From positions 2,542,001 through 2,606,000 of the forward strand of contig NZ_QCXS01000002.1 of the NCBI RefSeq assembly GCF_003260015.1: a stretch of 64,000 bases of DNA, read 5' to 3'. A program made the position numbers and the translations under genes. Positions 54,707-63,605 of the stretch are shown piece after piece. The notes under the pieces were generated by a model. That model did no database searches, was not told the DNA's origin, and was given only the letters and a program-made list of their open reading frames with translations. The DNA is from Nakamurella deserti (GTDB lineage Bacteria; Actinomycetota; Actinomycetes; Mycobacteriales; Nakamurellaceae). Numbering within the stretch: position 1 is the stretch's first letter; every line of letters begins with the position of its first letter.

Positions 54707-57463
54707 ATGGGTCCTGCCATCGGAGGGCGACGGTCGGCGGCGGCCGTCGCCCTGGCCGCCTTCGCCGGACTCGTCCTCGGGGTGGCCCCGGCGTCGGCCC
54801 ACGAGGGGGACGCCCCCGCCCTGCAGGTCAGCGGCAGCGCGGGTCGCTCCCCGTCGTCGACCCTGAGCGGGGCGACGGTGCGAGGCCCGGTCCACGTCTT
54901 CCTGCCCGCGACCGCGGGGGTCACCGCCGTCCGGTTCTGGCTGGACGACCCCGCGATGGCCGGCGCTCCGCGGCAGATCGAGCGCACCGCGCCCTACGAC
55001 CTGGCCGGTGGCACCGACACGGCGGCGACCCCGCTGAGCACCACGTCGTTGACCGAGGGCAGCCACACCGTCTCGTACACGGTCACCTACAGCGACGCCG
55101 ACGTCGTCTCCGGCGCGGCCACCTTCACCGTCGACAACGTGCCCGACCAGCCTGCACCGGCCCCGAGCGGTCCGACGACCCGGATCAATGCGGGCGGGCC
55201 TGCGGTGACCGTCTCCGGGCGGGCGTTCGCCGCCGACAGCTACGCGACCGGCGGCAAGTCCTACCGCAACCCGTCGGTGACCGCGATCGCCGGGACCACC
55301 GACGACGCCCTGTACCTCGACGAACGCAGCGCCACCACCAGTCCCGGATCGTTCGCGTACGCGATCCCGGCCGGCGTCCCGGGCGATCACACGGTGACGC
55401 TGCACTTCGCCGAGCTCTACCACGGGGCGCCCGGCGGTGGCCCCGGTGGCGCCGGACGCCGCGTGTTCAGCGTCAACGCCGAGGGTGGCGCGGCCGAGGT
55501 GGTCGATCTGGACCTGTTCGCCACGGTCGGCGCGATGACCGCCACCACCCGCAGCTTCACGGTCCCGGTCACCGACGGTCGGCTCGACCTCGCCTTCACC
55601 GCGACGGTCGATCAGCCGACCGTCGCCGCCATCGAGGTCACCGCTCCGGCCGGCAGTCCGGCCCTCGGCGACCCGACTCCCTTCACCTGGGAGACCAGGA
55701 TGCCGTCACCCATCGGCCGCTCCGAGGGACAGGGCGCCGCGGTCGGGAGCAAGGTGTACGTCTTCGGCGGCTTCGCCACCGGCACCATCACCACCGCGCG
55801 CAGCGACGTCTACGACACCGTCACCGACACCTGGACCCGGCTGCCCGACATGCCCGAGGAGATCACCCACTCGGCGACGGTCGTCGACGGCACCACCGTG
55901 TGGATCGTCGGTGGGTACGTCGACGACCACCCCGGGCCGGCCACCCGCCACGTCTGGAAGTTCGACACCGTGCGGCGCACCTTCAGTGCGGGCCCGCAAC
56001 TGCCCGCCCCGCGCGGCGCCGGAGCGGCCGCGATCGTCGGCCGCGAACTGCACTTCTACGGCGGTACCAACCGGGTCGCCGGCTCGACCGCCGACCCCGA
56101 CCAGCCCGACCACTGGGTGCTCAACCTCGACGGCGGCACCACCTGGACGGCCCGGGCCCCGCTGCCGAACCCCCGCAACCACCTCACCGGGGCGACGCTG
56201 GACGGCAAGGTCTACGCCATCGGCGGCCAGTACAACGAGAACGAGAACACCGGCCTGCAGACCGACGTGCACCGCTACGACCCGGCCACCGACGCCTGGA
56301 CGAAGGTCGCTTCGCTGCCCCGGGCCCGCAGTCACCTCGTCGCCGTCGTCCGTGACGGGCAGATCCTCGCGCTCGGCGGTACCAACCCCGGCAACGTCGC
56401 CAGCAGCGACGTGACCGCCTACGACCCCGCGAGCAACACGTGGTCGCAGCTGCCGTCGCTGCCGGGCGGCCGCAAGACGCCCGTGGTGGCGACGGTCGGC
56501 GACACGGTCGTGGTCAGCGGAGGCAGCCACGCCACCGCCACCTACCGCGGCCGTCTCGCCGCCAGGTGGGCCACCGGTCCCGCCATGCCGGTGGCGCTGG
56601 GCGAGGTCGCCGGCGGGGTCGTCGGCGGCTCGCTGTACCTGGTCGGCGAGGGCAACAGCGCGACGCTGGCGCTGAACCTCGGGACCGGCGTGTGGCGCCG
56701 CGACCTGCCCGTGCGGCCCTTCGTCGGGCACCACCACACCGCCGAGGTGGTCAACGGCCGGCTCTACCTGTTCGGCGGTCTCGGCGCCGGGGCGGGCAAG
56801 GTGCAGATCTTCGATCCGGTCACCAACCGCTGGACGCTCGGTCCCGACATGCCCTTCGCCGCCGGGTCGTCGTCGTCGGCGGTGATCAACGGCCGGGTCT
56901 ACGTGGCGGGCGGCATCATCGGATCCACCACGACCGACCGGGTGGCCCGCTTCGACCCGGCGACCAACACCTGGGCCGCCATGGCGTCGATGCCGCAGGG
57001 CCGCAACCATGCCGCCGCGACCACCGACGGATCCCTGCTGTACGTCGCCGGCGGCCGGGGCGCGGGCAGCGGGGACGGCAATGTGGTGGCCAACGGCTTC
57101 GACACCCTGCAGGTGTACGACCCCGCCGCGAACAGCTGGCGCTCGAGCGCCTACCCGGCTTCCGGGCTGCCCGCGTTGCCGCAGGCTCGCGGAGGGACCG
57201 GCCGGGCCGTGTTCTCCGGCGGAGAGATCTACGTGATGGGCGGCGAGACCGACACCGGCGCCGGCGCGACGAGCCGGAAGGTCTACCAGCGGGTCGACGT
57301 CTACAACCCGCAGACGCGGACGTGGCGCTTGGGCACCCCGATGCCCACCGGCCGGCACGGCATCTACCCCGTGCTCGTCGGCAACCGGATCACGGTGGCC
57401 GGCGGCGGTGTGCAGGCGGCGAACTCGTCGTCGAGCGTGGTCGAGGTCTACACCGTCCGGTGA
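54707..57463 (+). CDS. secreted malectin/Kelch-repeat protein
   Basis: A 918-residue exported protein. The signal peptide ends with ASA-HEGD near residue 31. A beta-sandwich of Ig type follows (about 38-150). Then comes a malectin-like carbohydrate-binding domain (about 160-320; INAGGPAVTVSGRAFAADSYATGG, FAYAIPAGVPGDHTVTLHFAELY, VAAIEVTA). The rest, about 335-918, is a series of Kelch units (VYVFGGF, WIVGGYV, LHFYGGT, VYAIGGQ, ILALGGT, VVVSGGS, LYLFGGL, VYVAGGI and so on), about two propellers' worth. It has no wall-anchor motif, so it may be released. It follows the carbohydrate importer by about 180 bases, so it may help capture the same polysaccharide. Confidence 0.88.
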   Translation: MGPAIGGRRSAAAVALAAFAGLVLGVAPASAHEGDAPALQVSGSAGRSPSSTLSGATVRGPVHVFLPATAGVTAVRFWLDDPAMAGAPRQIERTAPYDLAGGTDTAATPLSTTSLTEGSHTVSYTVTYSDADVVSGAATFTVDNVPDQPAPAPSGPTTRINAGGPAVTVSGRAFAADSYATGGKSYRNPSVTAIAGTTDDALYLDERSATTSPGSFAYAIPAGVPGDHTVTLHFAELYHGAPGGGPGGAGRRVFSVNAEGGAAEVVDLDLFATVGAMTATTRSFTVPVTDGRLDLAFTATVDQPTVAAIEVTAPAGSPALGDPTPFTWETRMPSPIGRSEGQGAAVGSKVYVFGGFATGTITTARSDVYDTVTDTWTRLPDMPEEITHSATVVDGTTVWIVGGYVDDHPGPATRHVWKFDTVRRTFSAGPQLPAPRGAGAAAIVGRELHFYGGTNRVAGSTADPDQPDHWVLNLDGGTTWTARAPLPNPRNHLTGATLDGKVYAIGGQYNENENTGLQTDVHRYDPATDAWTKVASLPRARSHLVAVVRDGQILALGGTNPGNVASSDVTAYDPASNTWSQLPSLPGGRKTPVVATVGDTVVVSGGSHATATYRGRLAARWATGPAMPVALGEVAGGVVGGSLYLVGEGNSATLALNLGTGVWRRDLPVRPFVGHHHTAEVVNGRLYLFGGLGAGAGKVQIFDPVTNRWTLGPDMPFAAGSSSSAVINGRVYVAGGIIGSTTTDRVARFDPATNTWAAMASMPQGRNHAAATTDGSLLYVAGGRGAGSGDGNVVANGFDTLQVYDPAANSWRSSAYPASGLPALPQARGGTGRAVFSGGEIYVMGGETDTGAGATSRKVYQRVDVYNPQTRTWRLGTPMPTGRHGIYPVLVGNRITVAGGGVQAANSSSSVVEVYTVR

Positions 57464-57813
57464 CCGTCGCCCGGCCGGAACCTGCGGCCGTCCGTAGTGC
57501 GTCCGGCCGCAGCGCGTCCGGCCACAGGGGCGTCCGGCCTGGGTGTGTCCTCTTCGAGGGGGTCCGGCCACGGGCTTGCTCGCCGGCGGACGTGCGGCCG
57601 TTCGGCCCGCCGGAGCCGTCGACCCGGGGAAGTTCGGAGCCCGGAACAGCGAAAGGCCCGGAGCGGCGTGCTCCGGGCCTTTCGTGCTGCCACTGCTACG
57701 TGCTTCGTAACGTCGTGGTGCGGGCGGGGTGATTCCCTGTAGGGGGTATCGACTCCCGTCCCGCCGGCGTTAGCGAATCGCGGGAATTTTCTCGTATGTG
57801 GCCCGCGTCACGG
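57464..57813. other. 350-base spacer between Kelch and Rpf genes
   Basis: Contains four irregularly spaced GTCCGGCC repeats (57501-57569), a strong terminator (57651-57683), and a less GC-rich end near 57780 (GAATTTTCTCG). There is no gene. Confidence 0.5.
57651..57683. terminator. bidirectional terminator between Kelch and Rpf genes
   Basis: Perfect 14-base arms GAAAGGCCCGGAGC and GCTCCGGGCCTTTC with a five-base loop GGCGT. The A/T ends give a short U-run on both strands. It serves the convergent Kelch and transglycosylase genes. Confidence 0.85.
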
Positions 57814-58782
57814 TCAGTTGCCTTCCCAGGCGGCCGCCCAGGTCTTCGGGCCCAGGATGCCGGACGGGTTCAGACCGTTGCGCTGCTGCACCCCGATCAC
57901 CACCGCCTTGGTCGACGGGCCGTAGTACCCGGTGCCCACGAGGCCGTAGCCGCGCGAGCCCATCTGCTTCTGCCAGCACTGCAGCTGCGCCGCCGTGTCG
58001 CCCGGGTTGTACTGCACGCCCGGCCAGGCCGGGGCCGCCGTTGCGCCGACGGAGCAGTTCTCCGCGTTCGCGGGGGCGGCCGGAGCGGTCGGCGTCGCCG
58101 GTGCGGCGGGGGCCGCGGTCGGGCCGAAACTGGTCGTCCACGCCGCGTTCCAGGTGTTGCGGCCGATCTTGCCGTCGACCTCGAGCCCGGCCTGCTGCTG
58201 CAGCGAGATCACCGCCGACTTGGTCAGCGCACCGTAGAAGCCGGTTCCGGTGAGGCCGAACCCGCGGGCGCCCATCTGCTTCTGCCAGGCCACGAGCGCG
58301 TCGGAGGTGACGCCCTCGGTGAAGATGCGACCCGGGTAGGCCGGCACGCCGGCCGGCGTCGCGGGCTGGGCCGGTGTGCTGGGCGGAGCCGGCGGCGGCG
58401 TCGGCACGTTGCTGCCGCCGCCGTAGGTCGGCACGTTCTTGGACCGGGCGTCGCCGTCCTCGGACAGCCCCGCGATGCGGGCACAGGTCCACGGCTGCCA
58501 GCCGCGCATCCGGTAGAGGTACAGCGCCCGGTAGTCCTGCTCGGCCGGGCTGGCCTCGTGCGGGTAGCCGGAGCCCCCGACGCTGCGCCAGGTCGACAGG
58601 TCGAACTGGTAGGCCCCGTAGTAACCGTTGCCGGTGTTGATGTCGTAGCGACCGGTGGATTCGCACTGACGCAGTGCTTCCCAGTCCGCGGCCGACGGGT
58701 CCGCCGACGCGACCCCGCTGGTGAGCAGCAGGCCGGTCGCGGCGGTGACGAGAGTGGTGAGGAACGCGAGGGTGCGCCGCAC
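57814..58782 (-). CDS. resuscitation-promoting-factor (Rpf) type transglycosylase with two peptidoglycan-binding-like repeats
   Basis: A 322-residue secreted muralytic enzyme. The signal ends ASA-D at 27/28. The Rpf domain covers about 30-100: WEALRQCESTGRYDINTGNGYYGAYQFDLSTWRSVGG, with the catalytic Glu41 in QCEST, and a final GWQPWTC cysteine. A Pro/Ala linker follows, then two similar units (YPGRIFTEGVTSDALVAWQKQMGARGFGLTGTGFYG... and WPGVQYNPGDTAAQLQCWQKQMGSRGYGLVGTGYYG...) of peptidoglycan-binding type. GTG at 58782 is preferred because AGGAAAGG lies in front of it. A 210-base structured leader precedes it. Confidence 0.93.
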   Translation of the reverse strand: MRRTLAFLTTLVTAATGLLLTSGVASADPSAADWEALRQCESTGRYDINTGNGYYGAYQFDLSTWRSVGGSGYPHEASPAEQDYRALYLYRMRGWQPWTCARIAGLSEDGDARSKNVPTYGGGSNVPTPPPAPPSTPAQPATPAGVPAYPGRIFTEGVTSDALVAWQKQMGARGFGLTGTGFYGALTKSAVISLQQQAGLEVDGKIGRNTWNAAWTTSFGPTAAPAAPATPTAPAAPANAENCSVGATAAPAWPGVQYNPGDTAAQLQCWQKQMGSRGYGLVGTGYYGPSTKAVVIGVQQRNGLNPSGILGPKTWAAAWEGN

Positions 58783-58904
58783 GGTGTAGTCCTTTCCTGG
58801 CCCCGTCACCGTGCAAGGCGCGCGTTCGACTACAGACGCGCACCCAACTGTCGATGCCCCTTCCCCTTGTCAGGCATCTCCATCGGGTGACGATCCCGCC
58901 GTAC
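58783..58904 (-). ncRNA. 3' part of the Rpf mRNA leader
   Basis: The stretch between the 11-bp stem and the start codon. Two more hairpins are visible on the minus strand: GATGCC/GGCATC around CAAGGGGA-type sequence (near 58852-58877) and GCGCGT/ACGCGC (near 58815-58840). They may form the expression platform; the AGGAAAGG ribosome site comes last. Confidence 0.35.
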
Positions 58905-58990
58905 CGTTGATCGACTCTCGGTGAGACCGGAACTGCGGCGATCCGGACGTTTCCAGGGCGGGTGCTGGGCTGTCCGGAGGTCGATCAACG
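58905..58990 (-). ncRNA. candidate structured RNA (riboswitch-like) at the 5' end of the Rpf mRNA
   Basis: CGTTGATCGAC (58980-58990, minus strand) pairs perfectly with GTCGATCAACG (58905-58915) to close an 86-base domain. Inside, TCCGGAC pairs with GTCCGGA (7 bp), CCAG with CTGG, and CGGT with ACCG, giving a branched shape. It begins about six bases after the predicted transcription start. I do not see the conserved bases of the c-di-AMP (ydaO) riboswitch known from other rpf genes, so the class is unknown. Confidence 0.5.
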
Positions 58991-59468
58991 ACCACGCGGC
59001 AGACGGTAACCCAGTGTTCACTCGAGTCACAAGAGTCCCAACTGACACACAGTGACCGAACCGGGTCGCGAAACCCCCTGCCCGGCGGCACTTTCGGGTG
59101 CGCGAATCACACGGATGTGGTTTTCGTTCCCGCTGGTCGGAGGGGCCGATGACGCTCGGTCACCACCCGGAATCGTGCTGCGACCGGCCCGACGAGGGCC
59201 ACATCGGTGTCCGTTTCGTCCTTCCTGTGAATCTGCGGAATTTCCTCCGGACACGGTGGCCGATGTGCCGGGCACCGGCGGCCGACGCTCGGCGCACCGC
59301 TGCCGCACTGCCGTGGTGTCGTCGCCCGGACCCTGTCGGCCTGGACAACCGGCGGCCGGCAATTGTCTGGGCCGGATGATCGCGGACCGATAGGTTACGC
59401 AGGCGGCCGATCGCCGGTCTCGACGATTCCGACGCCGCCGTCCCCGTAGTGAGAGAGGTCCTCCGTCG
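58991..59468. other. 478-base divergent spacer between Rpf and EamA genes
   Basis: The left end holds the Rpf promoter. The rest holds the EamA promoter, not resolvable by eye. A frame of 113 codons (59052-59393) exists, but its third positions are not GC-biased and it is not accepted as a gene. Confidence 0.5.
59003..59032 (-). promoter_or_regulatory. candidate promoter of the Rpf gene
   Basis: On the minus strand TTGTGA (59027-59032), an 18-base spacer and TACCGT (59003-59008, TANNNT type). Transcription would start near 58996, just before the structured leader. Confidence 0.45.
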
Positions 59469-60383
59469 ATGACGCGCCGCGCCTGGTTGCTGTTCAGCAC
59501 GCTGTGCCTGGTCTGGGGAGTGCCCTACCTGCTCATCCGGGTGGCGGTCACCGACCTGGACCCGGTGGTCGTGGCCTTCGGGCGGACGCTGCTCGGCGGA
59601 CTCATCCTGCTGCCGGTGGCCCTGCGGCAGAAGGCGTTGCGGCCGGTCCTGAAGCGCTGGCCGGTGCTGCTGCTCTACACGGTGGTCGAGATCAGTGGTC
59701 CGTGGTTCTTCCTGGGCCACGCCGAGCAGACCCTGACCAGTTCGACGGCGGGACTGCTGGTGGCCATGGTCCCGCTGATCTCGTTCGTCCTGGTCTGGGC
59801 GAGCGGCGGCGAGCGGGTGTCCACGCTGCGGGTCGTCGGACTGGGCATCGGCATCGCGGGCGTCGCGACCCTGGTCGGCCTGGACGTCGATTTCAGTGAC
59901 CTGACCAGCGTCGGGGCGATCCTGTTGACCGCCATCGGATACGCGGTGGGTCCGATCATCATCAACCGCCGGCTGTCCGACATCCCCGCCACCGGGGTGA
60001 TCACCGCGTCGCTGCTGCTCGCCGCCCTGCTGTACGTCCCCGTACTGCCGTTCGTCTGGCCGGCGACCGTCCCGGCCGACGCGGGGTGGGCGGTCGTGGC
60101 CCTGGCGGTGGTCTGCACCGCGACGGCCTTCCAGCTGTTCTTCGCCCTGATCAAGGAGGCCGGCCCCGCCCGGGCCACCGTCATCACCTTCATCAACCCG
60201 GCGGTGGCCATCCTGCTCGGGGTGCTGGTGCTCGACGAGCCGTTCACCGTCGGTATCGCCATCGGCTTCCCGCTGGTCATCCTGGGCGCGGCGCTGGCCA
60301 CCTCCCGCAACCGCGCGGTGGCCGAGCCGGTCGCCACCCCGGCGGCCGCCGGGCCTGCCCCGGGGTCGCCCCGCCCCCGCTGA
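59469..60383 (+). CDS. EamA/DMT-family transporter
   Basis: A 304-residue membrane protein with ten helices in two EamA units (about 5-140 and 150-285). Markers: CLVWGVPYLLIRVAV, FGRTLLGGLILLPVAL, VEISGPWFFLGHAEQTLTSSTAGLLVAMVPLI, and in the second unit ATAFQLFFALIKEAGPARATVITFINPAVAILLGVLVLDEP. It is probably a metabolite or amino-acid exporter; the substrate is unknown. A Pro/Ala tail ends it. GAGAGAGG lies upstream of the ATG. Confidence 0.9.
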   Translation: MTRRAWLLFSTLCLVWGVPYLLIRVAVTDLDPVVVAFGRTLLGGLILLPVALRQKALRPVLKRWPVLLLYTVVEISGPWFFLGHAEQTLTSSTAGLLVAMVPLISFVLVWASGGERVSTLRVVGLGIGIAGVATLVGLDVDFSDLTSVGAILLTAIGYAVGPIIINRRLSDIPATGVITASLLLAALLYVPVLPFVWPATVPADAGWAVVALAVVCTATAFQLFFALIKEAGPARATVITFINPAVAILLGVLVLDEPFTVGIAIGFPLVILGAALATSRNRAVAEPVATPAAAGPAPGSPRPR

Positions 60384-60404
60384 ACCGGGTCGTCCGGCGG
60401 CCCG

Positions 60405-61475
60405 GTGCCGTACGGTGACCCCGTGCCCACCGGAGCCGAGACCCGCACCGACGGCCCCGTCGTGTCCGCCCTCGGGGTGCGGCTGCACCTGCCCGCCTCC
60501 GTGGCCGCCCTCGACGGCGTCGAACTCGACGTCGACTTCCCGCTGCACGCCGGCACCCGTTTCGTTGCCGACGGCCGCGGTGGCTGGGAGCTGAACCTGC
60601 ACCGCCCGGCCGTGCAGCGGTTCGAGTACCGGCTGCGGATGCGCTCGAACGGGCGCACCGTCATCGACGTCGACCCGACGAACCCGCTGCAGGTGGCCGG
60701 ACCGTTCGGGCCGCTCTCGGAGATCCGGTTCCCGGCCTATGAGATGCCGAGCTGGCTGGACACGCCCGAGCGCGGCAGCACGGTCACCGTCGCCGATCCG
60801 CCGGGCGCCCTGCCCCGCCCGGTCCCCGTGCGGCTGTTCTCCCCCGCGGCCCTGGAGCCGATGGCCCCCGCCCCGCTGCTGGTGGCCCACGACGGCTCCG
60901 ACCTCGCTCGGCGCGGGTGCCTGCTGCAGTGGGCGTGCGCCCAGGAGCGACCCGTCCGCGTCGCGTTGCTCGACCCGCCGGAGGGTTTCCGGCACACCTG
61001 GTACGCCGCCGATCCCGGGTACGCCGACCACATCGGGGCCGCCCTGGTCCCGCACCTCCGGTCGCTGGTGCCGACCACCTCGGTCATCGGACTCGGCGCC
61101 AGCCTGGGCGGCCTCATCACGTTGCTGATCCACCGACGGCACCCCCGGGCGTTCGACGCGATGGCGCTGCAGTCCGGATCGTTCTTCCGGCGCGAGCTCG
61201 ACGGCCAGGAATCGCAGTGGACGGACTTCACCAGGGTCTGCACCGCCGTCGAACGCATGGCGGAGGCGCCGGCGGCGGACGTCCGTCCCGTCCCGACCCT
61301 GCTCACCGTCGGGGCGGTCGAGGAGAACCGGGCCAACAACGAACGGATGGCCGGTGCGCTGGCCTTCCAGCGCTATCCGCTCGACGCACGCATCGTCCCC
61401 GACGCCCACAACGTCATCGGCTGGCGGGACGCCTGGTCGCCCGGGCTGGACGACCTGCTGACACGGCTGCCGTGA
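60405..61475 (+). CDS. esterase of the enterochelin-esterase (Fes)/esterase-D type
   Basis: A 356-residue cytoplasmic protein. The N-terminal 120 residues form an early-set-like beta domain (FEYRLRMRSNGRTVIDVDPTNPLQV), and the rest an alpha/beta-hydrolase of esterase-D type: APLLVAHDGSDLARRG, then the elbow GLGASLGGLITLL with the serine of GASLGG, FDAMALQSGSFF, VGAVEENRANNERMAGAL (acid) and PDAHNVIGWRDAW (histidine). GTG at 60405 or at 60423 can start it. It is first gene of a tight esterase/esterase/ATP-grasp operon. The substrate is not known. Confidence 0.85.
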   Translation: MPYGDPVPTGAETRTDGPVVSALGVRLHLPASVAALDGVELDVDFPLHAGTRFVADGRGGWELNLHRPAVQRFEYRLRMRSNGRTVIDVDPTNPLQVAGPFGPLSEIRFPAYEMPSWLDTPERGSTVTVADPPGALPRPVPVRLFSPAALEPMAPAPLLVAHDGSDLARRGCLLQWACAQERPVRVALLDPPEGFRHTWYAADPGYADHIGAALVPHLRSLVPTTSVIGLGASLGGLITLLIHRRHPRAFDAMALQSGSFFRRELDGQESQWTDFTRVCTAVERMAEAPAADVRPVPTLLTVGAVEENRANNERMAGALAFQRYPLDARIVPDAHNVIGWRDAWSPGLDDLLTRLP

Positions 61476-62221
61476 CCCGCACCGAATACCACCGGCTGGA
61501 GGCTCCGAGCCTCGGCGGCGGCACCGGGGAGGTCGTCGTGCACGGTCACTGGGGTCGACCGGTCCTGTGGTTCCCCTCGGAACTGAAATCGGCTCACGAG
61601 TTCGCCGAGCAGGGCGTGCTCGACGCCGTCCGCGACGCCGTCGACGGTGGCCGGATCAAGATCTACTGCGTGTCCGGGTACGACGTCGAGTCGTGGTCGG
61701 CCGACCGGAAGCCGATGCCCCACCGCGCCGCGGCCCACCGGGCCTACGAGGACTGGATCATCTGGTCCGTGGTGCCGTTCGTGCGCGGGACGTCCGGCGG
61801 CCGTGACGACATCGCCGTGGCCGGCCCGTCGATGGGCGCCTTCCACGCCGTGCTGTTCGCGCTGCGGCACCCACACGTGTTCCGCCGTGCGGTGGCGTTC
61901 TCCGGTGCTTACGACCCGCGGGCCTGGCGCGGCTGGGGCGAGCAGGACGAACTGAGCTACCTGATGAGCCCGTTCCAGTTCCTGCCGCAGCTCGACGGCG
62001 ACCACCTGGCGTACCTGCGGTCACAGCTGTTCCTGACGCTGGTCGTCGGCAGCGGACAGTGGGAGGACACCACCGGAGCCAACGCCTCCACCCATGCGCT
62101 GGACGGGCTGCTGTCGGAGAAGCGGATCCCACACGAGTGTTTCGACTGGGGCGCGGAGTGGCCGCACGACTGGTCAAGCTGGCGGGCCCAGGCCGCGGTG
62201 TACCTGCCGGCGCTGGGCTGA
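61472..62221 (+). CDS. esterase-family (esterase D/PHB depolymerase-like) protein
   Basis: A 249-residue hydrolase. It begins with a strand pair (HGHWGRPVLWFPSELKSAHEFAEQGVLDAV), followed by IKIYCVSGYDVESW, the elbow VAGPSMGAFHAVLFALRHPHVFRRAVAFSGAYD (serine in GPSMG), and PHECFDWGAEWPHDWSSWRAQAAVYLPAL with the final histidine. GTG overlaps the upstream stop (GTGA). Proteins of this sort are seen together with the Fes-like esterase and an ATP-grasp enzyme in actinobacteria; function unknown. Confidence 0.88.
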   Translation: MTRTEYHRLEAPSLGGGTGEVVVHGHWGRPVLWFPSELKSAHEFAEQGVLDAVRDAVDGGRIKIYCVSGYDVESWSADRKPMPHRAAAHRAYEDWIIWSVVPFVRGTSGGRDDIAVAGPSMGAFHAVLFALRHPHVFRRAVAFSGAYDPRAWRGWGEQDELSYLMSPFQFLPQLDGDHLAYLRSQLFLTLVVGSGQWEDTTGANASTHALDGLLSEKRIPHECFDWGAEWPHDWSSWRAQAAVYLPALG

Positions 62222-62282
62222 GTCCGGCCCCGTCGCTGATCCTGCCGAGCGGGCACCCGGGGGTGGCTGTCAGGATCGAGCC

Positions 62283-63527
62283 ATGACGAACCGCGGCGAC
62301 CAGACCACCCACCTGATCGGGCTCCTGCTGGGCACCGAGAACGACTGGCCCCGGGCGTTCGAGGCGCTCGCGCGGCGGCTCGGACCGGTGCCGTACCGGG
62401 GGCGTGAGCACACGCTGAACACCGAGAGGATCACCATCGAGCCGTTCGACCTGCGCGACCCGGTCCGTCACGATCTCGTCATCGACCGGTTGGCGTGGTG
62501 GTACTTCCACCCGCGGGAGTGGCTGAAGAAGGCCGCCCTGATGAACGACACCTACCTGCTCAACAACCCTTTCACCTTCCAGGCGATGGAGAAGCACTCC
62601 GCGTACTGCGCCATCATGCGGCTCGGTTTCGACATCCCGCCGACGGTGCTGGTGCCGTACAAGAACCCGGTCGACAGCGAGAAGTGGAAGTACACCGCGT
62701 CGCAGTACAACCTGCCCTTCGACCTCGACGAGGTGGCCGGTCGCGTCGGCTTCCCGATGTTCATGAAGCCGTTCGACGGCGGCGCGTGGCGCGGAGTGAG
62801 CCGCATCGACGACACCGCCGCGCTGCACGCCGCCTACGACGCGTCCGGCCAGATGCTGATGCACCTGCAGGGCGCGGTCAACCACTACGACGCCTTCGCC
62901 CGGTCGCTGACGATCGGCCCGAACACCCAGGTGATGAAGTTCCGGCCGGAGCTGCCGATGCACGATCGCTACGAGGTCGCCCACAACTTCCTGCCGGCGT
63001 CGGCGGGCGCGGAGATCCTCACCCTGTCCAAGGTCATCAACGCGTTCTTCCGCTGGGAGTTCAACTCGTGCGAGGCGCTGGTGACCGGGGAGCGCGTGCA
63101 GCCCATCGACTACGCCAACGCCTGCCCGGACATCGCGATCACCTCGCTGCACTACTACTTCCCGTGGGCCATCCAGAACCTGCTGTCGTGGAGCGCGTTC
63201 TGCACCGTGACGGGTCGACAGCCCAAGGTGGACACCAGCACCCGAGCCTGGTTCGACGTCGCCGACGACCCCGGCCTGGATTTCCCGGCCAAGCTGCAGC
63301 GTTACTCGGCGATGGCCGACGAGTACTTCCAGGTGCAGGAGTACCGCGAATTCTGCGACACCTCACTGGCGTCGCTGCCCGCGCTGGTCCACGAGTGGGT
63401 CGGCTCGCCGGAGTTCGACGCACTGCTCGTCGAGACGGTGCGGAGCACCTACCCGGCCGCCGAGCACGACCGGTTCATCCCGCACTTCCGCGGGCTGCTG
63501 GGGGCCTGGGTTTCCGACAACGCCTGA
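62283..63527 (+). CDS. ATP-grasp enzyme of unknown substrate
   Basis: A 414-residue protein with an ATP-grasp layout: an N-terminal pre-ATP domain (HLIGLLLGTENDWPRAFEALARRLG), an ATP-binding part with VGFPMFMKPFDGGAWRGVSRI (the P-loop-like lysine of ATP-grasp is in MKPFDGG), QVMKFRPELPMHDRYEV, and a later FEFNSCEALV-like RWEFNSCEALVTGERVQPIDYANACPDIAI with the metal ligands. ATP-grasp enzymes join a carboxylate to an amine or similar. It follows two esterases by 61 bases, all on one strand. A ligase acting against the two hydrolases, or on the same ester/peptide, is inferred. Confidence 0.85.
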   Translation: MTNRGDQTTHLIGLLLGTENDWPRAFEALARRLGPVPYRGREHTLNTERITIEPFDLRDPVRHDLVIDRLAWWYFHPREWLKKAALMNDTYLLNNPFTFQAMEKHSAYCAIMRLGFDIPPTVLVPYKNPVDSEKWKYTASQYNLPFDLDEVAGRVGFPMFMKPFDGGAWRGVSRIDDTAALHAAYDASGQMLMHLQGAVNHYDAFARSLTIGPNTQVMKFRPELPMHDRYEVAHNFLPASAGAEILTLSKVINAFFRWEFNSCEALVTGERVQPIDYANACPDIAITSLHYYFPWAIQNLLSWSAFCTVTGRQPKVDTSTRAWFDVADDPGLDFPAKLQRYSAMADEYFQVQEYREFCDTSLASLPALVHEWVGSPEFDALLVETVRSTYPAAEHDRFIPHFRGLLGAWVSDNA

Positions 63528-63605
63528 GCCTCCGCGGGTTTCGGGGTGGTCGGGGCCCCGAGGGATCAGCCGCACCGCGGACAGCGGGAGGCTAGGCTTC
63601 GCGGC

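Noticed and set aside
58783-58990. c-di-AMP (ydaO) riboswitch in the Rpf leader
   Set aside because: Expected from other rpf genes, but the conserved sequence blocks are not recognisable; listed only as an unclassified structured leader.
59052-59393. 113-codon frame facing the Rpf promoter
   Set aside because: Third positions are not GC-biased, there is no ribosome site and no domain; it also covers the EamA promoter region.
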